Source of the DNA: an uncultured Cyclobacteriaceae bacterium
Lineage (GTDB): Bacteria; Bacteroidota; Bacteroidia; Cytophagales; Cyclobacteriaceae
Assembly (NCBI GenBank): GCA_947492745.1
Contig: CANLOE010000066.1
Location: 1 to 41,805 of the forward strand
Direction: 5' to 3'
DNA: 41,805 nucleotides
Below, piece after piece: positions 19,064 to 28,015 of the stretch. The position numbers and the translations under genes were made by a program. The stretch's first letter is position 1, and every line of letters begins with the position of its first letter. A model generated the notes under the pieces. That model was not told the origin of the DNA. It searched no databases and saw nothing but the letters and a program-made list of their open reading frames with translations.

Positions 19064-19159
19064 TCAATCAAAATCGGACACCTTTGAGAAAAGACCTTCA
19101 AACCAGTGCCTTTGTTTCTCTTTTACCGATAACTTAAGTATCTTTTTCCTGCCGTCCCT

Positions 19160-19905
19160 GACCGGTCACGACCCTATTGCAAAGCATTTGAGCCTTGTTG
19201 TTGTAAGTCTCTGCCCTTTTTGGTCTGCATGTCCATCAACCTGAGCAGTACCATGAGATTGTAGCTCATCATCACGGTCCGCAGGGCCGCCTTGGTGGTA
19301 TGGAGATCATCCATGCAGAAGCTGTCGGCCCCGAAGTTGTGTTCAAGTTCCTTGACCCTGTTCTCCGCATAGGCACGCTGTCCGTAGAAACTCCGTACCA
19401 GTTCCGGGGACAGCCCCAGATCGGTCATGAAGGCACTGTAGCGATAGTTGAGGTAGAGACCTGGTCATCGGGAAACAATAGCTTGTCGGTGGCTTTGGAG
19501 CATTGCTTGATGTGCTGGTGTACCATCACGACCCTTCTGGGGGGATGTCCAGCGCTTCAAGATGGGGTATATGCGGATTGTGATGGTCCAATCGGTCGGC
19601 ATGGCCTCCAGCCACTCAAGGACATCGTTGCGGCAAAAGCCCGAATCGGCCCTGAACAGTCCCACTGTTTTTCCTTTCAGCAGTGCCATGGGCTCTTCCG
19701 AAAAACCTACGATGTTGTTGGAAGGTGAGGTGTTGCCCGGTCTGAGCCAGAAGTTGGCCACCATGCGCATCTCTACTACAAAGGCCATTGTGAAGCGCAG
19801 CTTGTACCGAAGGCAAAATCTAAGTTTCCCCGTAAAATCACTCTTCGGAGGGTCCGGTCTTTTGAATAGAGTGCCGTGCCGCCCTAATTTCAACTTCTCA
19901 CCCAA
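19160..19905 (-). pseudogene. IS1380-family transposase remnant
   Basis: The 3' two thirds of an IS1380 DDE transposase, broken by frameshifts. From 19905 downward it reads RMVANFWLRPGNTSPSNNIV, GLFRADSGFCRNDVLEWLE (a catalytic Asp block) and TITIRIYPILK. The frame then changes near 19445 into YLNYRYSAFMTDL, FYGQRAYAENRVKELEHNFG (catalytic Glu block) and ADSFCMDD, ending ALRTVMMSYNLMVLLRLMD. These match the order of intact family members. The N-terminus before RPDPPKSD appears missing. Non-functional. Confidence 0.85.
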
Positions 19906-20343
19906 TGAAACAAAAATAATTAGTATTAAGCTAAATTAATTAGTAATTTAGTGTTCTAATCAATTGCTTATAGCAGGAGCAAGTATCGATACCGGATTCG
20001 TTGATGCTTTTTACCTTAAACCATGTACCCTAGACCCGTTTCCATCGTGTTTGCGGAATAACCGGATACTCCCTTTGCTATAACCGCTCCTTCCTGATGC
20101 TTAGGCCCATCCTATCCAGCGGGTATAGGATGGGCTTTTAGGGTGAAGGGAAAGACGAAGATCGATTGAGGTTCGAGAATAGGTACCGGGGTATGGAGTT
20201 CACCCACAGGCGAAACGACTCCTAGGGTTGCTCTTGGTGAAAACGACATTGTCCCCTAGTCCTGTATTGCCGATACCCAAGTAGCCGAAAGACATCGTGT
20301 TGAGGCAAACTCGATAATCTTTACAGTAAAATTCCAATGATGT
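19906..20343. other. spacer between IS remnant and dnaE
   Basis: About 440 bp with a terminator-like hairpin at 20104-20134 and no convincing gene. In many bacteria a DinB/ImuB-type gene precedes this kind of dnaE, but I could not recognise any remnant of one in the three plus frames. Confidence 0.4.
20104..20138 (+). terminator. hairpin with short T tail
   Basis: GCCCATCCTAT/ATAGGATGGGC stem followed by TTTTA. It is a good terminator fold but no intact gene lies upstream on this strand; it is probably left from a lost gene. Confidence 0.55.
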
Positions 20344-23334
20344 ATGTACCTCAACTGTCACACTTATTTTAGTTTCAAGTATGGGACCCTTTCGGTGGAG
20401 GCTTTGTTCAAAGAGGCGCAACGGTGTGAAGTGCGAAAACTGGTACTGACCGATATCAATAATACTTCTGCTTACATCGAGATGCTCCGCTTGTGCCGGG
20501 AACAGCAGGACAACTACGCCCTAGAGCTTGTACCGGGCATTGAGTTTCGGCAGGATGGAGAGTTACTGTACATTGCCATCGCCAAGAACAACTTGGGCTT
20601 TGAAGAGATCAACGCTTACCTCTCTTCCTGCAATACCAAAGGCCTTCGGCTACAGCCCGATGCTCCCGTATTTGATCATGCTTTCGTCGTCTACCCTTGG
20701 GGCAAATCCTTGGATAGCTTAAGAGAGAGCGAATTTATCGGCATACGCCCCCTTCAGGTCAACCGTCTGTTGACCTCGGTTTACCGCAACTTCCTCCATC
20801 GCTTGATAGTATGGCAGCCTGTTACGTTCAGGAGCAAAATCGGCTTCAATATACATCGCTTACTCAGGGCCATCGATCAAAATATAGTCCTTAGTAAGCT
20901 GAATGAGCGCCATCAGGCCGAACCTGACGAGTTCATGTGGCCTGAAAATACGCTACGGCAGTATTATGAACGCTACCCACAACTTATTGCCAATACCGAA
21001 AAACTACTTTCACAATGCCACTTCCACTTGGAATTTGGCGTGGATAAGAACAAAAAATCCTTTCTATCAAACAAAAGAGAAGATATCGCTATGCTTGAGT
21101 CCATGGCGCTTACCGGTTTTGAAGATAGGTATCGGAATAAAATCAACCGCATAGAGGCCGAGTCACGATTGTACCGAGAGCTGGAGATCATCTCGAAAAA
21201 AGACTTCGAGGCCTATTACTTGATTACCCATGATATCGTGGCCTATGCCCGTCATCGGCAGTATGCGCATGTAGGACGGGGAAGCGGGGCCAATAGTCTA
21301 GTGGCCTACTGTATCGGACTGACGGATGTAGATCCCGTGGCCATGGATCTTTATTTTGAACGCTTCCTCAACCCCGAGCGCAGTTCTCCGCCTGATTTCG
21401 ATATGGATTTCTCTTGGAGGGACCGTGATGACATCATCCAGTACGTTTTTGATACCTATAAATATCGGCATACGGCCTTGCTCGGGACGCATACCACCTA
21501 TAAAAGCCGTTCAGTATTGCGCGAATTGGGCAAAGTATTCGGTCTGCCCACAAACGAAATCGAGGACCTGGTCGAGTATCCCGAACGGTACCGCGACAAA
21601 GACAATATTACCCAGTTGATTTCCCGCTATGCAGAACGGATGTTGTCCATACCTGCTAACCTGTCCATCCATGCGGGGGGCATTTTGATTACCGAAGCCC
21701 CTATTCATGCTTATACTGCTACCGATATGCCTCCGAAGGGTTTTCCCGTGACCCACTTTGAGATGCACAATGCCGAGGATATTGGGGTTTACAAATTCGA
21801 CATACTCAGCCAAAGAGGTCTGGGCCATATCAAAGATGCCGTGAACCTCATCGAAAAGAACAAAGGCATCAAGGAGGACATAAACCGCTTCGAGGACTTC
21901 ACTGAAGACGATAAGATTCGGGGTTTATTGAGCAAAGGACATACGATGGGCTGCTTTTATGTGGAGTCACCCGCGATGCGCATGCTCTTGGGCAAGCTGC
22001 GTTGTGCGGACTACATCACCTTGGTGGCTGCGAGTTCCATCATACGGCCCGGCGTCGCTCGGTCGGGGATGATGCGGGCCTATATCGAACGGCATCATCG
22101 TGTTGTCCATGGAGAGGGGTATGCTTCCATCCATCCTAAGATGGACGAACTTATGGAGGAGACCTATGGTGTTATGGTCTATCAGGAAGATGTAATCAAG
22201 GTCGCCCATCACTTCGGAGGACTGAGTCTGGCAGAAGCCGACATATTGCGCAGGGGCATGTCGGGCAAGTTTCGCTCTAGAAGTGAGTTCAAACGTGTGG
22301 AGCATCGTTTTTTCAGTAACTGCCGATCGAAAGGCTACCCCGAAGTAATTACCGAACGGGTATGGTACGAAATCGAGAGCTTTTCGGGCTACTCTTTTTC
22401 CAAGGGACATTCAGCCAGTTACGCTGTGGAAAGTTACCAGAGTCTATACCTCAAGGCGCATTACCCTATAGAGTTCCTTGTGGCCGTTATCAATAATTTT
22501 GGTGGTTTTTATGCCACGGAGTTTTACTTCCACGAGGCCCGTATGGAAGGGGCCGACATTCGCCCTCCATGTGTCAATCACAGTCGTACCGACACTCATG
22601 TCAAAGGTAAGACAGTGCATATGGGTTTCGTCCATTTGAAAAGTCTGGAAAGTAAGCTGGCCCAGCGCATTGTCGAAGAGCGGGAGGAAAATGGCCCCTA
22701 CCTCAACTTGGATAATTTTATACGTCGTGTCCGTATTGGACTGGAGCAGTTGCGTTTGCTCATTCGTGTCGGAGCATTCGCATTTACGGGAAAGGATAAG
22801 AAAAACCTGTTATGGGAGGCGCACCTGTACTTTGGAAAAAGCAAGTCGGTACAACATACCACAGGTCTGTTCGATGATACCGTTGCGACCTATACCCTGC
22901 CCAAGTTGGACGAAGGCCCTTTGGAACAGGCCTATGACGAAATCGAACTCTTGGGCTTCCCGCTCTGTAACCCCTACCGACTCATTGCCGAAGAGGATAT
23001 CGCAGCAGCTCATGCGCTACAGTTGCCGTCCGCATTGGGCAAAAAGGTATGTATCACAGGGTATTTGGTAACGACCAAAAATACCCGGACCAAAAATGGG
23101 AGAGTGATGCATTTCGGAACTTTTTACGATCGTGAAGGACAGGTATTCGACACGACCCACTTTCCTGAAACAGCGAAGTATTTTCCTTTTAGAGGTAAGG
23201 GATTTTACCTGATAGTGGGGAAGGTCGTGGAAGATTTCGATTACCCTATGATTGAGGTCAGCCGTATGAAAAAAATCCCCATGAAGGACAGGTATACGGA
23301 AAACATAGCACCTTTGAAGCAGAATCCCCGGTAA
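20344..23334 (+). CDS. DNA polymerase III alpha-type subunit (DnaE2-like)
   Basis: 996 residues, shorter than a replicative DnaE. It begins with a PHP-like domain (NCHTYFSFKYGTLSVEALF) in which the usual HxH metal pair is reduced to a single His. The C-family polymerase core includes GRGSGANSLVAYCIG (311-325), ERFLNPERSSPPDFDMDF with catalytic Asp351, Asp353 and probably Asp355, and YKFDILSQRGLGH with the third acidic position. Helix-hairpin-helix and OB-fold parts follow (KKVCITGYLVTTKNTRT, MHFGTFYDREGQVFDTTHF). The length and the lack of a C-terminal tau-binding extension fit the DnaE2 class, which acts in error-prone repair synthesis with ImuA/ImuB or DinB. No such partner is next to it here. 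The replicative dnaE should be elsewhere. Confidence 0.88.
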   Translation: MYLNCHTYFSFKYGTLSVEALFKEAQRCEVRKLVLTDINNTSAYIEMLRLCREQQDNYALELVPGIEFRQDGELLYIAIAKNNLGFEEINAYLSSCNTKGLRLQPDAPVFDHAFVVYPWGKSLDSLRESEFIGIRPLQVNRLLTSVYRNFLHRLIVWQPVTFRSKIGFNIHRLLRAIDQNIVLSKLNERHQAEPDEFMWPENTLRQYYERYPQLIANTEKLLSQCHFHLEFGVDKNKKSFLSNKREDIAMLESMALTGFEDRYRNKINRIEAESRLYRELEIISKKDFEAYYLITHDIVAYARHRQYAHVGRGSGANSLVAYCIGLTDVDPVAMDLYFERFLNPERSSPPDFDMDFSWRDRDDIIQYVFDTYKYRHTALLGTHTTYKSRSVLRELGKVFGLPTNEIEDLVEYPERYRDKDNITQLISRYAERMLSIPANLSIHAGGILITEAPIHAYTATDMPPKGFPVTHFEMHNAEDIGVYKFDILSQRGLGHIKDAVNLIEKNKGIKEDINRFEDFTEDDKIRGLLSKGHTMGCFYVESPAMRMLLGKLRCADYITLVAASSIIRPGVARSGMMRAYIERHHRVVHGEGYASIHPKMDELMEETYGVMVYQEDVIKVAHHFGGLSLAEADILRRGMSGKFRSRSEFKRVEHRFFSNCRSKGYPEVITERVWYEIESFSGYSFSKGHSASYAVESYQSLYLKAHYPIEFLVAVINNFGGFYATEFYFHEARMEGADIRPPCVNHSRTDTHVKGKTVHMGFVHLKSLESKLAQRIVEEREENGPYLNLDNFIRRVRIGLEQLRLLIRVGAFAFTGKDKKNLLWEAHLYFGKSKSVQHTTGLFDDTVATYTLPKLDEGPLEQAYDEIELLGFPLCNPYRLIAEEDIAAAHALQLPSALGKKVCITGYLVTTKNTRTKNGRVMHFGTFYDREGQVFDTTHFPETAKYFPFRGKGFYLIVGKVVEDFDYPMIEVSRMKKIPMKDRYTENIAPLKQNPR

Positions 23335-23340
23335 GCCCCA

Positions 23341-23470
23341 GCGTTCTTATCTTAACGTGATACCATCGTATTCGACCTTAGGGGCAGCTCTATAAATCGT
23401 GTCCTGAGGATATAGGGCAAATTTATAGCAGATTGCCGGATTGTACTTCAAGATGGCATAACAGGACAGT
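23341..23470 (-). pseudogene. possible 3' fragment of a lost gene
   Basis: The minus strand contains a 41-codon stretch ending at a TAA near 23353: CYAILKYNPAICYKFALYPQ continuing DTIYRAAPKVEYDGITLR. The composition is protein-like. An in-frame TGA lies just upstream and no start is available. It could be the C-terminal end of a truncated gene. I do not recognise the family, and chance is not excluded. Confidence 0.25.
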
Positions 23471-23592
23471 TGTCAAAATCAGGTGTCCCCAACCCATTGG
23501 TATTGAATATAAAGTCAGTTGATTATAGGAGCAATAGGCTGCTTGGAAATTGTAGGAAACAATTCATTATCAATTCCTTTAGAGATAGGACC

Positions 23593-23627
23593 AATACCCT
23601 TGGATAGCACTGCTATCCAAGGGTATT
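23593..23627. repeat. perfect hairpin with GATAGC-ACT-GCTATC apex
   Basis: 16-bp perfect stem (AATACCCTTGGATAGC and its inverse) with loop ACT, ending one base into the TTCAA target site of family B copy B6. No T-run follows. The apex is identical to the hairpin at 16859, but the arms differ. Confidence 0.7.
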
Positions 23628-23630
23628 CAA

Positions 23631-23796
23631 CCTAGATCATGCATTGGAAAATCTACTGCGGATCTAAATAGCTGCAAACCGGTCGTTGCACTAAGTTTTT
23701 TGAATTCACCATAGTGGTGCTATGCCATATCCAATAAAACTCCCTGATTTATTGTTATTTAAATCCTCGCTACGAAGTTCCAACGCATGATCCGGG
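23631..23796 (+). repeat. family B element, complete (B6)
   Basis: 166-bp copy from CCTAGATCATGCATTGG to CCAACGCATGATCCGGG, flanked by TTCAA at 23626-23630 and 23797-23801. It is the best-preserved simple copy in the window. Confidence 0.92.
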
Positions 23797-23814
23797 TTCA
23801 ACAAAATGATATAA

Positions 23815-23965
23815 CAAAAGGAGTCTCTATGCAATGAGCATCACCGAGAAAGTATTCCTCCTGAGATAAATTTGTCCGTGCGAATTCCATACGATGATTA
23901 AAAATCAATACCGACCAAATGAAAATAAAAGAGATGCAGTTCAAGGCAATCTCTTAAGGTGCAAT
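23815..23965. repeat. family E repeat
   Basis: GCAATGAGCAT, GTGCGAATTCCATA, AATCAATACCGACCAAATGA and GCAATCTCTTAAGG align in order with 9560-9720, and in part with 12262-12330 and 29700-29790. The remainder up to the monooxygenase gene shows nothing further. Confidence 0.4.
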
Positions 23966-24088
23966 AAGTCAGTTAATTATTATTTGACAATGCTTTGATC
24001 GATTTTTATCGGAATCAATGAATTTACATTTTATGAACATCCATGGAATTTGGACCAAATGTATCAATTTGTGTATACCACTAGGGTA

Positions 24089-25639
24089 TCACTGCTGTGC
24101 TGTCCTAGAGGTCATTTTCAGAGCATCGATGGCTTGGGCCAATCGAATGTGTATACCTAGCTTCACTACATGGTTAAAACTGCTTACGGGTAATTTTTTG
24201 AGTATCCTTCGGGCAAGCTCATTTTTGTTATTGGGACCTTTCAGGCGGTACTGGGTGGCCTGAGCGGGACCGTACATCAGTTGAAACCATAAAGAAGGAC
24301 GTAAAAAGAAGTATTTTCTCAGTGGAGGAGTACAGCCAATTATTTCGGCCAGTCCATCCATATAGCGGAGATAGTCGATTAAACTTCTTATGCGTTCCGC
24401 ATTTTTGCCAAACTGTTCCTTATTTGCATTGAAATCGCTATCGATGGATCTTTGCATCTTATCGATAGACGGTAATTGCAGTTTTCCCGCACAGATAAGT
24501 GCAAGTAGCCTTGCTTGCATTTCCATTACAGGAAATTGACTTCCGAAATTAGGTCTTGCGACACCTATCCAAGCCAAGGAATCCTGTGTTTTAAGATGGA
24601 ACATGTGTTTGTACAGGCTGCGGGGGTCACAGGACTGAAATTCTTCGGGGAGAAAGCCAAAGTGATTTTTGTAACCCGTTGAGAATACGATAAAATCTAC
24701 ATTTTCCAAGACAGCTCCATCGTCAGTCTTTAAACTACGTCTTTTATCATCGACTTTAGTTATTTCTCCTATTAACTGACATCCATGCTGGGCAATGGCT
24801 TCGGCGATGGCAATATTTTTGGTTCCATAAGTACTCCAGATTCCTTTTGGGTCTGTAATCTTACTATTGAGCATGACGAGCGTATCGAATACGGAGTTGT
24901 TTCTGGATTTTTCAAGTTCGATTATTTTTTTGGTCAAGTACGCGCCGTACTTTCTCGGAGCTCCCCAAAGACCTCTGTGGGTAGATACATCAGCGGCCCT
25001 ACCTTGTCTTTTTCTGGGGACCAGCCAGCCCGTGCTTTCTCTGAGACTCACCCAGCACTTATCAGCTACTTTGGAAATCTCTAGTGTGATATCGGAGGCG
25101 GACTCACCTCCACCGACGACTAAAACCCTTTTTCCCTTGAATGGCTGAGCATTTTTATAATATTTGGAATGTGTATAGTTGATATCGGACAGTTCCTTGG
25201 ACCATTGAGGGTATTTTTCTATACCGTTATTGCCCGTGGCCACGATCAACCGATCGCAGGATAGGGTCTCTCCATTCTGTAGGGTCACCACCCACTTGCC
25301 ATCTTCGTTTTTCGACGTCTGTACTACGCTAGTGTTAAAACGAATGTGTTTTAGCACATCGAAGTGCTCAGCATAACGCTTCCAATATAAAAGGGCTTCT
25401 TTTTTGGACCAAAAGTGGTTATCCTCTCCATCTTTATTGAAGAAGTCCGAAAACATACTAAAAGTGGCTGATGAGGTCAGTTGTAGTTTGTCATAACATT
25501 TGGTAAAGACACCGCCCAATTGACCGCTCCTCTCTAGGCATACAATATTGTTGATACCGTTTTCGATAAGCTCTTTGGTAGTTACTAGTCCTCCGGGACC
25601 TGCTCCTATGATAATGCAGCTGTAATTTTTGGTTTTCAT
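24089..25639 (-). CDS. flavin-containing monooxygenase
   Basis: 516 residues. The FAD-binding GAGPGG is at 12-17 and a second dinucleotide motif, VVGGGESASD, at about 174-183 for NADPH. LIVATGN (132-138) and FSTGYKNHFG correspond to the ATG and TGY motifs of class B flavoprotein monooxygenases. The FMO fingerprint FxGxxxHxxxY is only partly kept (YTHSKYY near 155-161). Such enzymes hydroxylate soft nucleophiles or perform Baeyer-Villiger oxidations; the substrate is not evident. It lies 61 bp downstream of the chorismate-lyase-like gene on the same strand with no terminator between, so they are probably cotranscribed. Cytoplasmic; no signal peptide. Confidence 0.88.
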   Translation of the reverse strand: MKTKNYSCIIIGAGPGGLVTTKELIENGINNIVCLERSGQLGGVFTKCYDKLQLTSSATFSMFSDFFNKDGEDNHFWSKKEALLYWKRYAEHFDVLKHIRFNTSVVQTSKNEDGKWVVTLQNGETLSCDRLIVATGNNGIEKYPQWSKELSDINYTHSKYYKNAQPFKGKRVLVVGGGESASDITLEISKVADKCWVSLRESTGWLVPRKRQGRAADVSTHRGLWGAPRKYGAYLTKKIIELEKSRNNSVFDTLVMLNSKITDPKGIWSTYGTKNIAIAEAIAQHGCQLIGEITKVDDKRRSLKTDDGAVLENVDFIVFSTGYKNHFGFLPEEFQSCDPRSLYKHMFHLKTQDSLAWIGVARPNFGSQFPVMEMQARLLALICAGKLQLPSIDKMQRSIDSDFNANKEQFGKNAERIRSLIDYLRYMDGLAEIIGCTPPLRKYFFLRPSLWFQLMYGPAQATQYRLKGPNNKNELARRILKKLPVSSFNHVVKLGIHIRLAQAIDALKMTSRTAQQ

Positions 25640-25700
25640 GGTAAAGTTATAGGTTTTTGGTTAGGTTTAAATCTTAGTAGGAACAATTGTAAAACAGTCT

Positions 25701-26255
25701 CTAAGTGTTAAATTGAAGTGTTGAGAATTTTTCGGTAATGATCATCGCTTTTCTTCCCTTGGAGTAGACACAATAGGTCCGTGATAGAATGTCACTGTTC
25801 AGCGGCACACCCAGCAGAATGGCCAGGTGACTACTAACTGTACTTCTTTTGATAGCGAAGTCTGCTTTGTAGGTTTCAAAACGGTATTTTGTCCAAAGAT
25901 TGCCGATGGGTATCTGTGTATGTACAAGGTCATAACGGAATGCGTCGGGCAGGCGGTCCAGAAATATACTTGACTCCGCATACAGGTATTTGCTCAGTGT
26001 CTCAGTTCCCTTCAACAGAACTTTTCTGAGGAGGATCGGGGATTCTTCCTTGTGGGCCGGCTTTTTGTGTGCTTCCGGAAGGGCGGATCGATTAGCGTTG
26101 AATTCTTCCACTATTTTTTCAACGCTAATCGATTCGTTGGAATAGTGTTCCAATAATTCGGTGACCGTTCCATCCGTAATTAACAATAACTGTTGAAAGC
26201 GACTTAGCCCGACGACCATATGCTTATCTACTTTTGATTGTCTCAATGAGTCCAT
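25701..26255 (-). CDS. chorismate pyruvate-lyase-like protein (DUF98 type)
   Basis: 184 residues. LSRFQQLLLITDGTVTELLE, LLRKVLLKG with the likely substrate-binding Arg77, YAESSIFLDRLPDAFRYDL (92-110) and IPIGNLWTKYRFETYK (115-130) match the DUF98/UbiC-like fold, which removes pyruvate from chorismate to give 4-hydroxybenzoate. A basic, extended C-terminus (RTYCVYSKGRKAMIITEKF) completes the fold. Bacteroidota use menaquinone rather than ubiquinone, so the product more likely feeds pigment, aryl-polyene or other aromatic metabolism. First gene of a probable two-gene operon with the monooxygenase. Confidence 0.78.
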   Translation of the reverse strand: MDSLRQSKVDKHMVVGLSRFQQLLLITDGTVTELLEHYSNESISVEKIVEEFNANRSALPEAHKKPAHKEESPILLRKVLLKGTETLSKYLYAESSIFLDRLPDAFRYDLVHTQIPIGNLWTKYRFETYKADFAIKRSTVSSHLAILLGVPLNSDILSRTYCVYSKGRKAMIITEKFSTLQFNT

Positions 26256-26292
26256 ATGTGGTTTTTTTCCTGATGATATGATAAGGTTTTTT

Positions 26293-26336
26293 GTAGGTGT
26301 TGTGGCTTGATAGGTTTTTCATTACCGCACACCTAC
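26293..26336. promoter_or_regulatory. inverted repeat upstream of chorismate-lyase-like gene
   Basis: GTAGGTGT and ACACCTAC face each other with a 28-bp spacer, and the imperfect pairing extends to about 12 bp. It sits 38-81 bp upstream of the start codon at 26255, a position suited to an operator for the two-gene unit. No regulator gene is adjacent. Confidence 0.4.
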
Positions 26337-26491
26337 TGTAATTGTTTAGGTTTTATTCACTCCGTTAAGAATGGTCCATTGCTATAGTTATAATGATATT
26401 CCGGTATTTCATGTTTTTAAGGTCCAATATCCTTTACGGTAAGACACTGCTCATGGCATAAGTGTATTACGGTTCGTTCAGCACACTTTAA

Positions 26492-26658
26492 CCCAAAATG
26501 ATCAATAGCCTTCCTATTGCGAGCATAAATCACTTCAAAATCAGCGGTTTTACGCTGCGCAGGCTCGTCACCTTAGTGATACAAAAACCTCTTCACGTAA
26601 ACCGCTGATTTTATTGCACTTTATACGCTCATCACACAATCCTATTGATCAGTTTGGG
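26492..26658 (+). repeat. family C element, complete (C3)
   Basis: 167-bp copy from CCCAAAATGATCAATAG to CTATTGATCAGTTTGGG. Left flank TTTAA, right flank TTTGA. The 5 bp TTTGA (26659-26663) are shared with the next element, B7. Confidence 0.9.
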
Positions 26659-26663
26659 TTTGA

Positions 26664-26991
26664 CCCGGACCATGCATTGGGAAATCTACTGCGGATCTAA
26701 ATAGCTGCAAACCGGTCGTTGCACTACGTTTTTTGAATTCACCATAGCGGTGCTATGCCAAATCCGATAAAACTCCCTGATTTATTGCTATTTATACAGA
26801 CTTAGCTTTTAAAATCGCCTATCTTCCTGTTCATGTTGCTTCACTCTGCGTTGACAATCCTCAGGATAGCGCTGCTATCCCTGCGGTTCTCGCCTTGATT
26901 GAAACTAATATGACCCGAGGGGTCTTATACGACATTTGAAACCCAAATTTGTATTAAACCCTCGTTACGAGATTCCAATGCATAATCCGAG
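26664..26991 (+). repeat. family B element B7, interrupted by family A
   Basis: B copy from CCCGGACCATGCATTGG to CCAATGCATAATCCGAG. Removing family A copy A3 and one TA leaves 166 bp. Flanks: TTTGA at the left, TTTAA at 26992-26996. Confidence 0.9.
26795..26954 (-). repeat. family A element A3, nested in B7
   Basis: 160 bp, reverse orientation, from TACAGACTTAGCTTTT to AACCCAAATTTGTAT, with TA on each side (26793-26794, 26955-26956). The interrupted B sequence is restored exactly when A3 and one TA are removed. Confidence 0.92.
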
Positions 26992-26996
26992 TTTAA

Positions 26997-27847
26997 ATAC
27001 TTTTCAGCGATACTGGCCGTAACATAGGGCCACTGTTCAGGTCAATCATGGATTTTGCCCATTCATATATTTCGATTTCGTAAGTTTCATTTTCGCATTA
27101 CTTTGTATTTACAATTGATATCCGAACTTGTTCCATTCCTCTCATAATTCACGATAGTTACTGACCTATTCATTACAGGGGATTACTGGTTTTGTTTCAT
27201 CGCTACCTTACGATTTTCGCCCATTGAGATTAACCATAGATGTCGCCCACGGAGAGTCGTTTGTGTCCAAGAGGGGTATTGTTCTCAGGACATTTTTTGA
27301 TGCTCGGGCCTACCTAAAATAAACAACAACAGATTCAAGGTACAATTTCAAAAACAGTCCCTCAGGTTATACACTTAATTTACAAAGAAATACCTTTTGA
27401 AGGTATGTTTTGTAAGAAGAAATTTTGTGCAGATTTCTTTTTTTTTATTCATTCAATGTATTATTCTTATTTTCAGTAAGATGAGTGATGGGCTTGCTTT
27501 GAATCTTTTTCTGTCCCAAAGTGTGGATTTAAAGATTGTCAAGTGCAGTCCAGCGACTTAAATGAAATTGTTTTGGTGGATTTCGTATAGAACCTACTGA
27601 TATAATTAAAAAAGGCAAGAAAGTTGCTGGCTTGAAGTCGTTTCATCCTGTTTTTTTTGACCAATGTTACAAGTTTAAGATGCGGTGCTATCAGGGGACA
27701 CTGGTAGTCAAATACCCAGTAGTACTGCTTTGCTCTTGTAAATTGACCGATTGGCCTTTTTTTATGAAAGGTGCTTCTTCCTCGCTCCTTGATGGTACCA
27801 CTGAGCTTGCACAAATGTGACTTGGAAAGTATGTTGATTACAATTAA
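26997..27847. other. long spacer with no supported gene
   Basis: About 850 bp, AT-rich. A 121-codon minus-strand frame at 27539-27904 (HLCKLSGTIKERGRSTFHKK, then AKQYYWVFDYQCPLIAPHL) runs at its N-terminus into family C copy C4. It has a somewhat protein-like middle, but I do not recognise it. It may be a gene fragment truncated by C4. Confidence 0.35.
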
Positions 27848-28015
27848 CCTCAAAATGATCAGTAGCATTCCTGTTCCGAACATAAATTGCTTCAAAATCA
27901 GCAATTTTATGCTGTGCAGGTTCGTGACCTTAATGATGTACTAAGCTTCCTCATCTACACCACTGATTTTATTGAAATTAGGCCCTCATGACGACATCCT
28001 ATCGATCAATTTGGG
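27848..28015 (+). repeat. family C element, complete (C4)
   Basis: 168-bp copy from CCTCAAAATGATCAGTAGC to CTATCGATCAATTTGGG. Flanks ATTAA and TTGAA differ at two positions, so it is an older insertion than C3 or has mutated. Confidence 0.85.

Noticed and set aside
19064-19090. GTGTCAATCAAAATCGGACACC as the end of an IS3/IS21-type element
   Set aside because: Only one such end is visible and no matching transposase or partner repeat was found nearby.
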